Below, one piece after another: positions 35,820 to 45,501 of a stretch of 64,000 nucleotides of DNA. The stretch is from Pedobacter miscanthi. GTDB taxonomy: Bacteria; Bacteroidota; Bacteroidia; Sphingobacteriales; Sphingobacteriaceae. The stretch covers positions 186,001 through 250,000 of the forward strand of contig NZ_QNQU01000003.1 of the NCBI RefSeq assembly GCF_003315595.1. The letters are read 5' to 3'. A model generated the notes under the pieces. The model searched no databases and was not told the origin of the DNA. It saw only the letters and a list, made by a program, of their open reading frames with translations. Position numbers and translations under genes: made by a program. How positions within the stretch are numbered: the stretch's first letter is position 1; each line of letters begins with the position of its first letter.

Positions 35820-36072
35820 TTTGAATCTTAAACTTTTAGCCCTTCCCTTAAACCCTTAACCTTCCAGTCTTCTGCCTTTTTTAATCACTTAAGTCACCTG
35901 AGCGCATTTAAGTTTTAAGCTTTGGTCTTTCAGCCCTCTGCCTTTTTTAACCACCTAAGTCACCTGAGAGCATCTAAGTTTTAAGCATTTGTCTTTAGTC
36001 TTTCAGCTTTAGTCTTTCAGCTTTGGTCTTTAGTCTTTCAGCTTTGGTCTTTAGTCTTTCAGCTTTGGTCTT
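35820..36072. repeat. Tandem repeats after the porW/sprE gene
   Basis: A 66-bp unit starting TCTGCCTTTTTTAA occurs at 35871-35936 and again at 35937-36002 with a handful of mismatches. It is followed by copies of a 21-nt unit built on CTTTCAGCTTTGGTCTTTAGT to 36065. Words such as TTTAAGTCACCTGAG are included. The block lies between the PBP1A start and the porW/sprE stop; its left part could affect PBP1A expression. No gene is seen. Confidence 0.8.
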
Positions 36073-38838
36073 TTACTTATAATTGTCTTTTAAAAACTCC
36101 AGGTATTCGTTAATTCGCGACCGGTCTGTAAGCTTCTGGAAGTTTTCTTTACTAATAATAAAGCCTTTATACAGGTTGGCAGGAACCTTCATAATGTTCT
36201 TTAACTGGCCTGTAATACTCGATTCGTAAATTTTCGCATCTTCCAGATCGATAAAACTCGTAATATAAATCAACTGGTCGTTATCCAACTCTACCAATTT
36301 ATGTTCCAAATCATTATCCGGGTAATTGCCACGGTTAAACTGACCAATCCCGAAACGCGATGAACTTAATGTTAAAGTAGCATCAGCTACATCGATTACA
36401 TAATAATATTCTTCTGATTTTTCGGAACTGAAAATACTTACAGGTTTGGTTGGGTCTGCCGGTTTAACCTCTACAGGTTTTGCCACTGGTTTCGGTTCAG
36501 CTGTTTTTGCTACAGGATTGTCGACTACCAAAGGTTTGCTTGGAGCGGCAGACGGAGTAGCCTGGGCTACAAAACGTGGTTCGTTAGCATCAAAATCGAT
36601 CAGTGCAACAGGCCGTTGTTTAAATTCATCAAGGTTGGCCTCAATGTATTTTAAGTGATCGCGCACCAACGGTGTAATAATTTTATCGTTCGGATAACGG
36701 GTGGTAATCAGGTTAAATTCGGTAAGCAGGGCATCAACTTTAGCAGTACGGCCAACAGCAATGGCTTTTAAATAGGCGTACTGTGGTGCAAGATCATTTT
36801 CAGGGAAAGCCGTAATGTTGTCATCAGCCTGTTTTACCACATTCGGATAATCTTTTTTAGCATAAGCCTCAAATGCCGCATTATAATTGTTGATGGCAAG
36901 GTTTTCCATCTGTGTTTGTTTGGCCGAGTACGAAGGGTCTAAAATATTCTTTGCAAAGTTAGATTCCGGGAATTTAGTCAATACCAATTGCCTGTACTGA
37001 TCAGATTTTACTTCATCAATACCTTTATAGTTAAGGTATAAGCTGTAGTAAATGGCAACCAGGTGGTTATTGTCGGGATATCTTTTAATCAGCTCCAGGT
37101 AGATTTTATTTGCCTCAGGCTTATCATTCAATTCCTGCTGATAAAAACTGGCGATTTCGAAATAGGCATCAATAATTTTTTGGTCGGAAGTGGCCAATAG
37201 TGCCGGCGTGGTAGGCAAAGCGTCTAAAAACTGTTTTTCGAGCGAAGTCTGGTCAAGCGCAGCCTGGCTGGTGGCGCCATTTGCAGGTGTAATTCCGGTA
37301 GCAACATTTCCTCCGGCTAAAATCTGGTTGGTTTCCTGTGCAGATGAACGTACACTCTGGCGCCAGTTATCCTCTAACTGACGATTGCCCCATCGTTTTT
37401 TAAAGTCGCCGAAACCGCTGCTTATCGCCGCATTGTTGCTAAAGTAAAAGGTGTTTCCCACTGTACTGTTTGGCGTATTTAAACTTCTGTTTGGAAAATC
37501 AGGATCATTTAAAAATTGGTTGTTGATTACACCACTTGTATTTGCCACTTCAACCTTTGGTGTTAAATAGGCCTTTACTTTGGCTTCGCGCTCACCTGCC
37601 GGAAGTTTGGCAATGACCTGTGCGGTATCTTCTTTGGCAATAATGGTATAACGATCTGTTAAATATTGAAGGTTATCGGCCTTTTTAACAATGTTATCAT
37701 AATCCGGGAAATTTTTCGGCAAAATCATTACCGTACTATCGTAATAAAGTTTTGCTTTAATGTAATTGTTAAACTCTTTAAAGTTTAAATCGGCGATCCT
37801 TAAATAAGATAATGCTTTCTGTGTTTGGTTACGCGTACTTTTTGCAACCGATTTTTTGTAATTTTCTTCCGCTTTTACAAAATTTCCTTCGGCAGAAAAC
37901 AGTTCTCCTACCTGGTAGTAAATCTGATCGGTATAATCGATATTTTTATCGTCTTTTAATAAAGCAAGCAGCTGATCTTCCTTATTCAGCTTTACGCCAC
38001 TTAATAATGCCTTTAGCTTAATACGGTTCAAATTGGCATGGAAATACATCTCGAAAGGTGCATTACTTTTTTCAACCTTTGTGAAATTGGCATAAGCATC
38101 CTGAATATTTTTTTCTTTTTCCTGTAACTGGGCGAGGATAAACCTCCAACGGATACGCAGCTGTTTTTCTGCCGGCAGGCCAATAGCCGATTCTAAAAAT
38201 AAAATGGCTTCTTTATTGCGTTTCTGATAAATACGCATCTGGGCTGCTGTTGCCAGCGGTTCGGCGAGGTCTTTTTTAAGTTCATCCGAAGCACGCAGCA
38301 TGGTATCAAGTATTTTATCGGCCAGCGCCATGTTGTTCAACTGCATCTGACTGCGTGCTTTCCAGTTCATCGCCATAATGAATGTTTTCAGATCCTGATT
38401 ATAGGTTTTTGCGGTATAATCAAAATATTCCGAAGCGATAAAATAATTGCCTTTCAGGTAATTTGCCTTACCCAAAAGCATATAGGCATCATCAATATAG
38501 TTACTGAAACTTTTTTCATTAATGATGGTTTGTCCTTTGGTAATTACATCATCAAGCTGTTTGTTGGCAACGCCAGGGGTAAGCACCAGGTTTACCTGTG
38601 GTTCAGGATCGAGATAAACAGGCAGTATTTTTTCATAATTATCTGCATAACTTTGCAATTGGCTTTCGTTGTATTCGGTAAGCAGAACATTGGAGTTATA
38701 GATATAATTATACCTTGCCGTTAGGTTCTGGAACCTGCGGTCTACAGCGGTATCTTTATTTGCGACGCAGCCATAAATGAGGAGGGCACTAAAAAAGATG
38801 GTGAAGCGACTTAAGTGTTTGCTAGCGTTTTTTTTCAA
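36073..38838 (-). CDS. porW: PorW/SprE-like T9SS TPR lipoprotein
   Basis: 921 residues, starting with TTG on the minus strand at 38838. The signal ends LIYGCVANK (SPII). The mature N-terminus has NLTARYNYIYNSNVLLTEYNE and ILPVYLDPEP, which I recognise as the PorW/SprE family start. TPR repeats follow (for example ADEMKKDLAEPLATAAQM-like stretches and KAEENYKKSVAK), then a Pro/Lys-rich linker (about 790-830) and a C-terminal domain (YYYVIDVADATLTLSSSRFGIGQFN). PorW/SprE supports type IX secretion and gliding in the periplasm. The start codon is uncertain. It is divergent from the atp operon. Confidence 0.8.
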   Translation of the reverse strand: MKKNASKHLSRFTIFFSALLIYGCVANKDTAVDRRFQNLTARYNYIYNSNVLLTEYNESQLQSYADNYEKILPVYLDPEPQVNLVLTPGVANKQLDDVITKGQTIINEKSFSNYIDDAYMLLGKANYLKGNYFIASEYFDYTAKTYNQDLKTFIMAMNWKARSQMQLNNMALADKILDTMLRASDELKKDLAEPLATAAQMRIYQKRNKEAILFLESAIGLPAEKQLRIRWRFILAQLQEKEKNIQDAYANFTKVEKSNAPFEMYFHANLNRIKLKALLSGVKLNKEDQLLALLKDDKNIDYTDQIYYQVGELFSAEGNFVKAEENYKKSVAKSTRNQTQKALSYLRIADLNFKEFNNYIKAKLYYDSTVMILPKNFPDYDNIVKKADNLQYLTDRYTIIAKEDTAQVIAKLPAGEREAKVKAYLTPKVEVANTSGVINNQFLNDPDFPNRSLNTPNSTVGNTFYFSNNAAISSGFGDFKKRWGNRQLEDNWRQSVRSSAQETNQILAGGNVATGITPANGATSQAALDQTSLEKQFLDALPTTPALLATSDQKIIDAYFEIASFYQQELNDKPEANKIYLELIKRYPDNNHLVAIYYSLYLNYKGIDEVKSDQYRQLVLTKFPESNFAKNILDPSYSAKQTQMENLAINNYNAAFEAYAKKDYPNVVKQADDNITAFPENDLAPQYAYLKAIAVGRTAKVDALLTEFNLITTRYPNDKIITPLVRDHLKYIEANLDEFKQRPVALIDFDANEPRFVAQATPSAAPSKPLVVDNPVAKTAEPKPVAKPVEVKPADPTKPVSIFSSEKSEEYYYVIDVADATLTLSSSRFGIGQFNRGNYPDNDLEHKLVELDNDQLIYITSFIDLEDAKIYESSITGQLKNIMKVPANLYKGFIISKENFQKLTDRSRINEYLEFLKDNYK

Positions 38839-38947
38839 TTATGATAAATCTCTTAAGTTGATATACAATAAACAATATATATAGAAAAATATTTTATCCG
38901 GCAACAAATTTTAATTATCCAAAGTTAATTTAATTATTGCATAAAAA

Positions 38948-39172
38948 ATGGAAAATCCAAAAGAAGAAGATACAAAGAAAAAGGTAAATGCGGCAGCTAA
39001 ATATTCTGCTATTGGTTTCCAGATGATCGCAACAATAGGCCTGCTTACCTTTATCGGTTATAAGATTGATGAACATCGGAATAGTAAAACCAATTTGATT
39101 ACTGCCGCTTTCGCATTGGCAGGGGTAGGGATTGCGTTGTATCAGGCGATTAGGCAGGTTACTCGGAATTAG
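38948..39172 (+). CDS. AtpZ/AtpI-type small membrane protein
   Basis: 74 residues with two membrane helices (about 17-37 and 45-65). The sequence IGFQMIATIGLLTFIGYKIDEHRNSK matches the AtpZ/AtpI family found upstream of F0F1 ATP synthase genes. It may help assembly of the c-ring or magnesium handling. It leads the atp operon but is separated from the next gene by the 59-bp triple repeat block. Confidence 0.85.
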   Translation: MENPKEEDTKKKVNAAAKYSAIGFQMIATIGLLTFIGYKIDEHRNSKTNLITAAFALAGVGIALYQAIRQVTRN

Positions 39173-39525
39173 TTCATTGTTAAATTGTTAGATGGTTTTA
39201 TTGTTGGCTGTTCCATTTCCTTACCTTATAAAGCATTGTTAAATTGTTTGGTGGTTTTATTGTTGACCGTTCCATTTCTTTACCCTTTAAAGTATTGTTA
39301 AATTGTTTGATGATTTTATTGTTGGCCTAAAGCACCTAACAATTTAGCAATAAAACAATAGCGCAATTAAGCACTTGCTCCAGTTAACCGGTTAACCAAT
39401 TTAAACAGTTAACCAACAAACAATCCAGCAATAAAACAATAATAACAATTAAGCATCTTCATTAGTTACTTGATACTAAAAACCTTATCTTTGCAAAAGT
39501 TTTTATCTGCTAAGAAATTATTCCA
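39173..39525. repeat. Triple 59-bp repeat and inverted words between atp genes
   Basis: Units starting (C/T)ATTGTTAAATTGTT begin at 39175, 39234 and 39293, exactly 59 bp apart; the third is truncated. Reverse-complement words follow (AACAATTTAGCAATAAAACAATA, split: AACAATTTAGC plus AATAAAACAATA) at about 39337-39362. Then come AGTTAACCGGTTAACC-type words. A -7 element (TATCTTTG, 39486-39493) lies at the end. No gene is present. Confidence 0.75.
39486..39493 (+). promoter_or_regulatory. -7 promoter element before the AtpI-position gene
   Basis: TATCTTTG fits TAnnTTTG 33 nt before the TTG start at 39526. A TTG at 39470-39472 is nearer than usual, so the -33 box is unsure. Confidence 0.45.
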
Positions 39526-39915
39526 TTGACTCTAGCCAAATTTACCAGTATCTATTTCATTTTCGTAGGCTTATTGATAGGCGTTGTTGCCGTTTTACCT
39601 TTATTATTTCCCGACAAACAGCTTCTTGTGAACAACTTTTGGGTAATGTTCGGCTTTTTGGCCGGTATTACTTATATCGCTTACATGGTTGTTGATATAG
39701 GGATAAAACGCGATCCTGAAGTGGGTATTATGGCTATTATGGGATCAATTGCAGTGAAGATGATTTTTTGTATGGCTTTTGTGCTGATTTACAGTATAAA
39801 AGCAAAGGAAATTGGGCTTGTATTTCTGCTTAATTTTTTTTCTTTATATTTATTGTTTTCGGTCTTTGAAGTTTACTGTTTGTTACGTAACTTGCGCCAC
39901 CAAAATTTAAAGTAA
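39526..39915 (+). CDS. AtpI-position four-helix membrane protein
   Basis: 129 residues, starting with TTG at 39526; no ATG exists near the beginning of the frame. Four membrane helices lie at about 8-26, 38-58, 68-88 and 95-118. Its place between the atpZ-like gene and atpB is that of the AtpI-like protein in Bacteroidota, but the sequence is not clearly AtpI. A role in assembling the F0 sector is an inference from position. Confidence 0.75.
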   Translation: MTLAKFTSIYFIFVGLLIGVVAVLPLLFPDKQLLVNNFWVMFGFLAGITYIAYMVVDIGIKRDPEVGIMAIMGSIAVKMIFCMAFVLIYSIKAKEIGLVFLLNFFSLYLLFSVFEVYCLLRNLRHQNLK

Positions 39916-39929
39916 AAAACTGCCAATAA

Positions 39930-41099
39930 ATGGATTGTAACCGAGTTTTTGTGTCTAAAGTTAAAAGGCTAACTATTGTTTTTACGCTTTTAATCGCGTT
40001 TTTATCTATCAAAATTGATACTTTCGCTCAAGTTGATAGCGCTGTTGTACCTGTTGATAGTGTAGTTGCCGAATCTGCCCACGCAGTTTCTGGTGAGCAC
40101 GGTGCATCTGGTCACGAAGAAAAAAAATTCGAGCCTACAGAGGTAATTATGGAACACATTGCCGATTCGCATGTGTGGCACCTTTGGGGACATACTTCAT
40201 TGCCTCTGCCAATAATATTATACACTCCTAATGGCTTAGAGGTTTTCTCTTCAGGTCATTTTCATCATGGCGAGGAAGATTATCAAGGTGCCTATAATAA
40301 ATATCGTTATGTAGCTGATGCTTCTAAGCAAGCTATGGGGCAGAATTTCTTTAATAAAAATATTAAAATTGTTGGAGCTGATGGAAATGTTGATGAAATT
40401 GCAACAGCAAAACTGATTGATTTATCTATTACAAAAAACGTAGCTGCTCTATTTTTGGGTGTTGTTCTTTTGTTGGTGATATTCATTTCAGTTGCAGGTG
40501 CGTATAAAAAACGTGTTAATAAAGCGCCAAAAGGTTTGCAGTCTTTCTTAGAACCAATTATGGTTTTTGTAAGAGATGATATTGCTAAACCAAATATTGG
40601 TCATAAATATGCTAAATTTTTACCTTTTCTTTTAAGTGTATTTTTCTTTATCTTGATTAACAACCTATTGGGGCTGATTCCGATTTTTCCAGGTGGTTCT
40701 AACGTAACAGGTAATATAGCTGTAACTTTTGTTTTAGCTTTTTGTACCATGATTATTGTTAACATCAATGGTAATAAATATTATTGGAAACACATTTTAT
40801 TACCTGATGTGCCGAAATGGATGTATGTCATTATGATTCCAGTTGAGTTGATTGGTGTAATTTCTAAACCTTTCGCCTTAATGGTCCGTTTGTTTGCAAA
40901 CATTACAGCAGGTCACATTATCGTATTAAGTTTAGTATCGCTAATCTTTATTTTCAAAAGCTTCGGGATTGCACCGGTATCAGTTGCATTCGTATTGTTT
41001 ATGGATGTATTGGAATTACTGGTAGCGTTTTTACAGGCCTTTATTTTTACATTACTTACTGCCCTTTTTATTGGTATGGCAGTAGAAGAGCATCATTAA
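39930..41099 (+). CDS. atpB: F0F1 ATP synthase subunit a
   Basis: 389 residues. As usual in Bacteroidota, the protein has a long N-terminal periplasmic extension after a signal-like helix (about 12-33): a His-rich region (HAVSGEHGASGHEEK, HFHHGEEDYQG). Five or so membrane helices follow, with the essential Arg in SKPFALMVRLFANITAGH near residue 310. It forms the proton path at the c-ring. 14 nt after the preceding gene. Confidence 0.93.
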   Translation: MDCNRVFVSKVKRLTIVFTLLIAFLSIKIDTFAQVDSAVVPVDSVVAESAHAVSGEHGASGHEEKKFEPTEVIMEHIADSHVWHLWGHTSLPLPIILYTPNGLEVFSSGHFHHGEEDYQGAYNKYRYVADASKQAMGQNFFNKNIKIVGADGNVDEIATAKLIDLSITKNVAALFLGVVLLLVIFISVAGAYKKRVNKAPKGLQSFLEPIMVFVRDDIAKPNIGHKYAKFLPFLLSVFFFILINNLLGLIPIFPGGSNVTGNIAVTFVLAFCTMIIVNINGNKYYWKHILLPDVPKWMYVIMIPVELIGVISKPFALMVRLFANITAGHIIVLSLVSLIFIFKSFGIAPVSVAFVLFMDVLELLVAFLQAFIFTLLTALFIGMAVEEHH

Positions 41100-41129
41100 T
41101 AGAAAACTATTTTTTACAAATTAATATAA

Positions 41130-41357
<228 letters not shown>

Positions 41358-41444
41358 TTACACTGAAAGAGATAAGACTGGAATTTAACGATTGGTTATT
41401 TTCCAGTCTTTATTAAAAGATCAAGATTAAAAAAATTAGATAAA

Positions 41445-41939
41445 ATGGAATTAGTTACCCCAAGTATAGGATTAGTTTTCTGGACCTTTGTTGCTTTCTT
41501 ACTATTATTATTATTGCTTAGGAAGTTTGCCTGGACCCCAATTATGGGTGCAATTCACGAACGTGAGCAAAACATTGATGAAGCCCTTAACAAAGCTGAA
41601 TTAGCCAAGCAGGAAATGGCACGTTTAACCAGCCAGAATCAGGATTTGATGCAACAGGCCCGTGCTGAACGTGATGAGATTTTAAAGGAAGCTAAAACCT
41701 TGAAAGATGGTATCTTAAACGAAGCTAAAAAACAGGCTCAGGTTGAAGGTGCTAAATTGATCGAGAAAGCTAAAATCGAGATCGAAAACCAAAAGAAAGC
41801 AGCTTTGGCAGAAGTTAAAGATCAGGTTTCTTCTTTATCATTAGAAATTGCTGAACGTGTTTTACGTACGCAGTTAGATGATAAAACAAAACAGGAAGCT
41901 TTAGTGGCTAACTTATTAAAAGACGTTGAATTAAACTAA
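41445..41939 (+). CDS. atpF: F0F1 ATP synthase subunit b
   Basis: 164 residues: one N-terminal membrane helix (about 8-26), then a long amphipathic coiled coil rich in Ala/Lys/Glu/Gln. The start is MELVTPSIGLVFWTFVAFLL. It forms the peripheral stalk with delta. The following spacer (41940-42000) is GCG-word repeat. Confidence 0.95.
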   Translation: MELVTPSIGLVFWTFVAFLLLLLLLRKFAWTPIMGAIHEREQNIDEALNKAELAKQEMARLTSQNQDLMQQARAERDEILKEAKTLKDGILNEAKKQAQVEGAKLIEKAKIEIENQKKAALAEVKDQVSSLSLEIAERVLRTQLDDKTKQEALVANLLKDVELN

Positions 41940-42000
41940 GCGTATTGCGTAAAGCGGTAAGCGTGCCAAACGCCAAACGCCGAACGCCAACCCAAAAGAT
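41940..42000. repeat. GCG-word inverted spacer between atpF and atpH
   Basis: GCGTATTGCGTAAAGCGGTA words on the left are answered by CCAAACGCCAAACGCCGAA on the right. The style is that of other spacers (42541-42742), with no promoter seen. Confidence 0.6.
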
Positions 42001-42540
42001 ATGTCAGAAATTAAAGTTGCAGGCAGATACGCCAAATCGTTAATAGACTTAGCCGTTGAAAACAACGCGCTGGAAGCTTCTTATAATGATATGGTTTTGT
42101 TTGAGAAAGTGGTTGATGAAACCCCTGAACTAGAAGCAATATTAAAAAACCCGATTGTACCTTTAGATAAGAAAACTGGTATTTTAAACGGAATTTTTGC
42201 TGATAAAGTAAGCAAACTAACCATCTCGTTTTTCAAGATTGTAGTAAGCAAAGGTCGTTCTGCGATTTTATTTGCCACAGCAAAACAGTTTATACAACAA
42301 TATAATTTAATTAAAGGTATTGTTACTGCTGATGTAACTACTGCAAGTGCTTTAAGCCCTGCAGCTAAAGAGCAGATTATAGCGATTGTAAAAAAAGAAT
42401 TAGGCGCCAACCAGGTTATTGTTAACGAAAAAATTAACGAGAAATTAATCGGCGGTTTTATATTGAAAGTTGGCGATAAGCAATTTGATGCGAGTATCGC
42501 CAGTGGTTTAAGTAAACTTAAAAAAGAATTTGCGCAATAA
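42001..42540 (+). CDS. atpH: F0F1 ATP synthase subunit delta
   Basis: 179 residues. The N-terminal six-helix bundle contains VAGRYAKSLIDLAVE, with NPIVPLDKKTGIL and the C-terminal part IVNEKINEKLIGGFILKVGDKQFDASIASGLSKLKKEF, typical OSCP/delta signatures. It joins F1 to the peripheral stalk. Confidence 0.95.
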   Translation: MSEIKVAGRYAKSLIDLAVENNALEASYNDMVLFEKVVDETPELEAILKNPIVPLDKKTGILNGIFADKVSKLTISFFKIVVSKGRSAILFATAKQFIQQYNLIKGIVTADVTTASALSPAAKEQIIAIVKKELGANQVIVNEKINEKLIGGFILKVGDKQFDASIASGLSKLKKEFAQ

Positions 42541-42742
42541 GCGAATAGCGTTTTGCGTAGGGCGTTAAGCGTTGATTTGCAAAATGCCTGAAAAAAAACA
42601 TAGTGAAGCGTGAGTGTGGGGCAATACAACGCCAAACGCGAAGCGCCAAACGCAAAGAGTATTGCGATAAGCGGATGGCGAATAAATGCCAAGCGCCATG
42701 CGCTAAGCACTAAACATTTATAAAAAGATATAAAGTAAAATT
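42541..42742. repeat. GCG-word inverted spacer between atpH and atpA
   Basis: About 200 nt of GCGTT/GCGTAAGC words followed by AACGCCAAACGC and GCCAAGCGCCATGCGC words. It gives two nested inverted sets. It has an unusually long spacer for an ATP synthase operon, and no gene or promoter is seen. Confidence 0.65.
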
Positions 42743-44317
42743 ATGGTAGAGGTAAGACCAGACGAAGTATCGGCAATTATCAGACAGCAATTGGCGGGCT
42801 TCAAATCAGAAACCGAACTGGAAGAAGTTGGTACCGTGTTGCAAGTGGGCGACGGTATTGCCCGTGTTTACGGTTTAACTAAAGTTCAATCGGGAGAGTT
42901 AGTTGAATTTGCAAACGGCCTGCAAGGTATTGTATTAAACCTTGAAGAAGATAACGTTGGTGTGGTACTTTTGGGTGCTTCAGACGAGATCAAAGAAGGT
43001 GATACCATTAAACGTACCAAAAAAATTGCCTCTATTAAAGTTGGTGAAGGTATGCTTGGCCGTGTAGTTAACACCTTAGGTGAGCCTTTGGATGGTAAAG
43101 GACCAATCTTAGGCGAAACTTACGAAATGCCTTTAGAGCGTAAAGCACCAGGTGTAATTTACCGTCAGCCGGTAAACGAGCCTTTACAAACCGGGATTAA
43201 AGCAATCGATGCGATGATTCCAATCGGTCGTGGTCAACGTGAGTTGGTTATCGGCGACCGTCAGATTGGTAAAACTGCCGTTTGTATCGATACCATTATC
43301 AACCAGAAAGAATTTTATGAAGCAGGCCAGCCTGTGTTCTGTATTTATGTGGCTATCGGTCAGAAAAACTCTACCGTTGCCAACATTGTACGTACATTAG
43401 AAGAAAACGGCGCTTTACCATATACAGTTGTTGTTGCTGCTTCGGCTGCAGATCCTGCTCCAATGCAGTTCTATGCTCCGTTTGCAGGTGCTGCAATTGG
43501 TGAATTTTTCCGTGATACAGGTAAACCAGCTTTAATTGTTTATGATGATTTATCTAAACAGGCTGTAGCTTACCGTGAGGTATCTCTATTACTTCGTCGT
43601 CCACCGGGCCGTGAAGCTTATCCTGGAGACGTTTTCTACTTACACAGTCGTTTATTGGAAAGAGCTGCGAAAATCAACGCTAATGATGATATCGCTAAAA
43701 ACATGAATGATTTGCCAGAGTCGATTAAACATATCGTTAAAGGTGGTGGTTCATTAACTGCACTTCCAATTATCGAAACTCAGGCAGGCGACGTTTCTGC
43801 ATATATCCCAACCAACGTAATTTCAATTACTGATGGCCAGATCTTCTTAGAGTCGAACTTATTCAACTCAGGTATCCGTCCGGCAATTAACGTAGGTATC
43901 TCGGTATCACGTGTGGGGGGTAACGCGCAGATCAAATCAATGAAAAAAGTAGCGGGTACTTTAAAGTTAGATCAGGCTCAATACCGCGAGTTAGAGGCTT
44001 TCTCTAAATTCGGGTCTGACTTAGATGCTGCAACTAAATCAGTGTTAGATAAAGGTGCACGTAACGTAGAAATGTTAAAACAAGCGCAATTCTCTCCATT
44101 TACTGTTGAGAAACAAGTTGCAATTGTTTACGCCGGTACTAAAAACTTAATGCGTAGTGTTCCAATCAATAAAGTAAAAGAATTTGAAACTGAATTCTTA
44201 ACCCAATTGGAATTACGTCATCCAGAAACTTTGGCAGCATTAAAAGCTGGTAAATTCGATGATACCATTACAGGCGTTTTAGATACTGTAGCAAAAGAGA
44301 TTTCAAGTAAATACTAG
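42743..44317 (+). CDS. atpA: F0F1 ATP synthase subunit alpha
   Basis: 524 residues. Non-catalytic nucleotide-binding subunit with P-loop [15 protein letters not shown] (about 172-185), [17 protein letters not shown], the signature family motif [14 protein letters not shown] near residue 372, and [12 protein letters not shown]. It assembles with beta in the catalytic hexamer; beta (atpD) and epsilon (atpC) are not in the window. Confidence 0.98.
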   Translation: MVEVRPDEVSAIIRQQLAGFKSETELEEVGTVLQVGDGIARVYGLTKVQSGELVEFANGLQGIVLNLEEDNVGVVLLGASDEIKEGDTIKRTKKIASIKVGEGMLGRVVNTLGEPLDGKGPILGETYEMPLERKAPGVIYRQPVNEPLQTGIKAIDAMIPIGRGQRELVIGDRQIGKTAVCIDTIINQKEFYEAGQPVFCIYVAIGQKNSTVANIVRTLEENGALPYTVVVAASAADPAPMQFYAPFAGAAIGEFFRDTGKPALIVYDDLSKQAVAYREVSLLLRRPPGREAYPGDVFYLHSRLLERAAKINANDDIAKNMNDLPESIKHIVKGGGSLTALPIIETQAGDVSAYIPTNVISITDGQIFLESNLFNSGIRPAINVGISVSRVGGNAQIKSMKKVAGTLKLDQAQYRELEAFSKFGSDLDAATKSVLDKGARNVEMLKQAQFSPFTVEKQVAIVYAGTKNLMRSVPINKVKEFETEFLTQLELRHPETLAALKAGKFDDTITGVLDTVAKEISSKY

Positions 44318-44402
44318 ATAGAAGTATTGGAGTATCAATTATCAAGTATCAAGATATAATCTTGTCTTGATAATTGATACTCTAAGTACTAGATACTAAA
44401 AT
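44318..44402. repeat. 16-bp perfect inverted repeat between atpA and atpG
   Basis: AGTATCAATTATCAAG (44331-44346) is exactly complementary to 44366-44381, and CAAGAT (44350-44355) pairs with ATCTTG (44359-44364) inside the loop. Flanking ACTAGATA and AGTATC words repeat. The structure would form a long hairpin between two cotranscribed genes. Confidence 0.8.
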
Positions 44403-45296
44403 ATGGCTAATTTAAAAGAAGTAAGAAACCGGATTGCGTCGGTACAATCAACACAGCAGATTACCAAAGCTATGAAAATGGTTTCGGCGGCAAAGTTGAA
44501 ACGTGCTACCAATGCAATTATCGCTTTACGTCCTTATGCAACTAAACTGAAAGAGATTTTAGGTAATCTATCTGCCAGTTTAGAGGGATCGTCATCGCCT
44601 TTTATCCAGGAGCGTGAGCCCAATAAGGTTTTAATTGTTACTGTATCTTCAAACCGTGGTTTGGCTGGTGCTTTTAACATGAACGTAATTAAAGCGGCCA
44701 ATAATTTAATTGCTGAGAAATATAGCGAACAGTTGAAAAACGGGAATGTAAGCATTATTTCTATCGGTAAGAAAACCCAGGATTTTTACGAAAAACGTAA
44801 ATACAATGTTATTGGAAACAATAATGAGGTGTTTTCTGCCTTAACTTTCGAAAACGTAACCAAAATTACGGATGCGATTATGGCCGGGTTTATTAAAGGT
44901 GAGTTTGATAAAGTAGAAGTGGTTTATAACCGTTTCAGAAACGCAGCTGTACAGTTTATCACTACTGAACAATTGTTGCCTTTGCCTAAAGCAGAAGAAA
45001 CAGCAGCTGATCTGAAAGATAAGAAAACAACAAATGTTGATTATATTTTAGAGCCTTCTCAGGAAGAAATTGTAGAACAGCTGATCCCTAAATCAATCAA
45101 AATCCAGTTGTACAAAGCAGTGTTGGATTCTCATGCTTCTGAGCATGGCGCACGTATGACATCAATGGATAAAGCAACTGAAAATGCGGGTGAGTTATTG
45201 AAAGCTTTAAAACTTTCGTACAACCAGGCACGTCAGGCCGCAATTACAACCGAGTTAACGGAAATTGTAAGTGGTGCAGCAGCATTGAACGGATAA
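44403..45296 (+). CDS. atpG: F0F1 ATP synthase subunit gamma
   Basis: 297 residues. The N-terminal coiled coil has IASVQSTQQITKAMKMVSAAKLKRA, and the C-terminal helix SEHGARMTSMDKATENAGELL closes the central shaft. Last gene of the operon in this window and followed by a terminator. Confidence 0.97.
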   Translation: MANLKEVRNRIASVQSTQQITKAMKMVSAAKLKRATNAIIALRPYATKLKEILGNLSASLEGSSSPFIQEREPNKVLIVTVSSNRGLAGAFNMNVIKAANNLIAEKYSEQLKNGNVSIISIGKKTQDFYEKRKYNVIGNNNEVFSALTFENVTKITDAIMAGFIKGEFDKVEVVYNRFRNAAVQFITTEQLLPLPKAEETAADLKDKKTTNVDYILEPSQEEIVEQLIPKSIKIQLYKAVLDSHASEHGARMTSMDKATENAGELLKALKLSYNQARQAAITTELTEIVSGAAALNG

Positions 45297-45347
45297 TTAA
45301 TTTGCAGTTCTCAGTTTTGAGTTTGCAGTAACGATTGTAAAAATATA

Positions 45348-45379
45348 AAGCCTGTTTCTTAATTGAAATGGGCTTTTTT
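45348..45379 (+). terminator. Terminator of the atp operon
   Basis: AAGCCTGTTTC pairs with GAAATGGGCTT (two G-T pairs) with a T-run after it. It lies 51 nt after the atpG stop. Confidence 0.75.
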
Positions 45380-45393
45380 GTGCTCTATTAATT

Positions 45394-45477
45394 TTGTAAT
45401 CCAAAATTATTATAATATTTATGGATTGTAATCCAAAATTATTATGTTTTTTATGGATTGTATTCCGAAATTATTAT
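45394..45477 (+). promoter_or_regulatory. Three 20-bp direct repeats, 32-bp spacing
   Basis: TTGTAATCCAAAATTATTAT at 45394-45413 and 45426-45445 is repeated with two changes at 45458-45477. Copies 2 and 3 are preceded by GGA to form GGATTGTAATCC-like palindromes (copy 3 imperfect). The spacing is exactly 32 bp twice. A -7 element TACTTTTG (45477-45484) follows directly, so the last copy overlaps the promoter of the ATPase gene. It resembles the arrangement before the mobile mystery A gene. Confidence 0.75.
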
Positions 45478-45501
45478 ACTTTTGTATAGGTATTAATAGT
45501 T

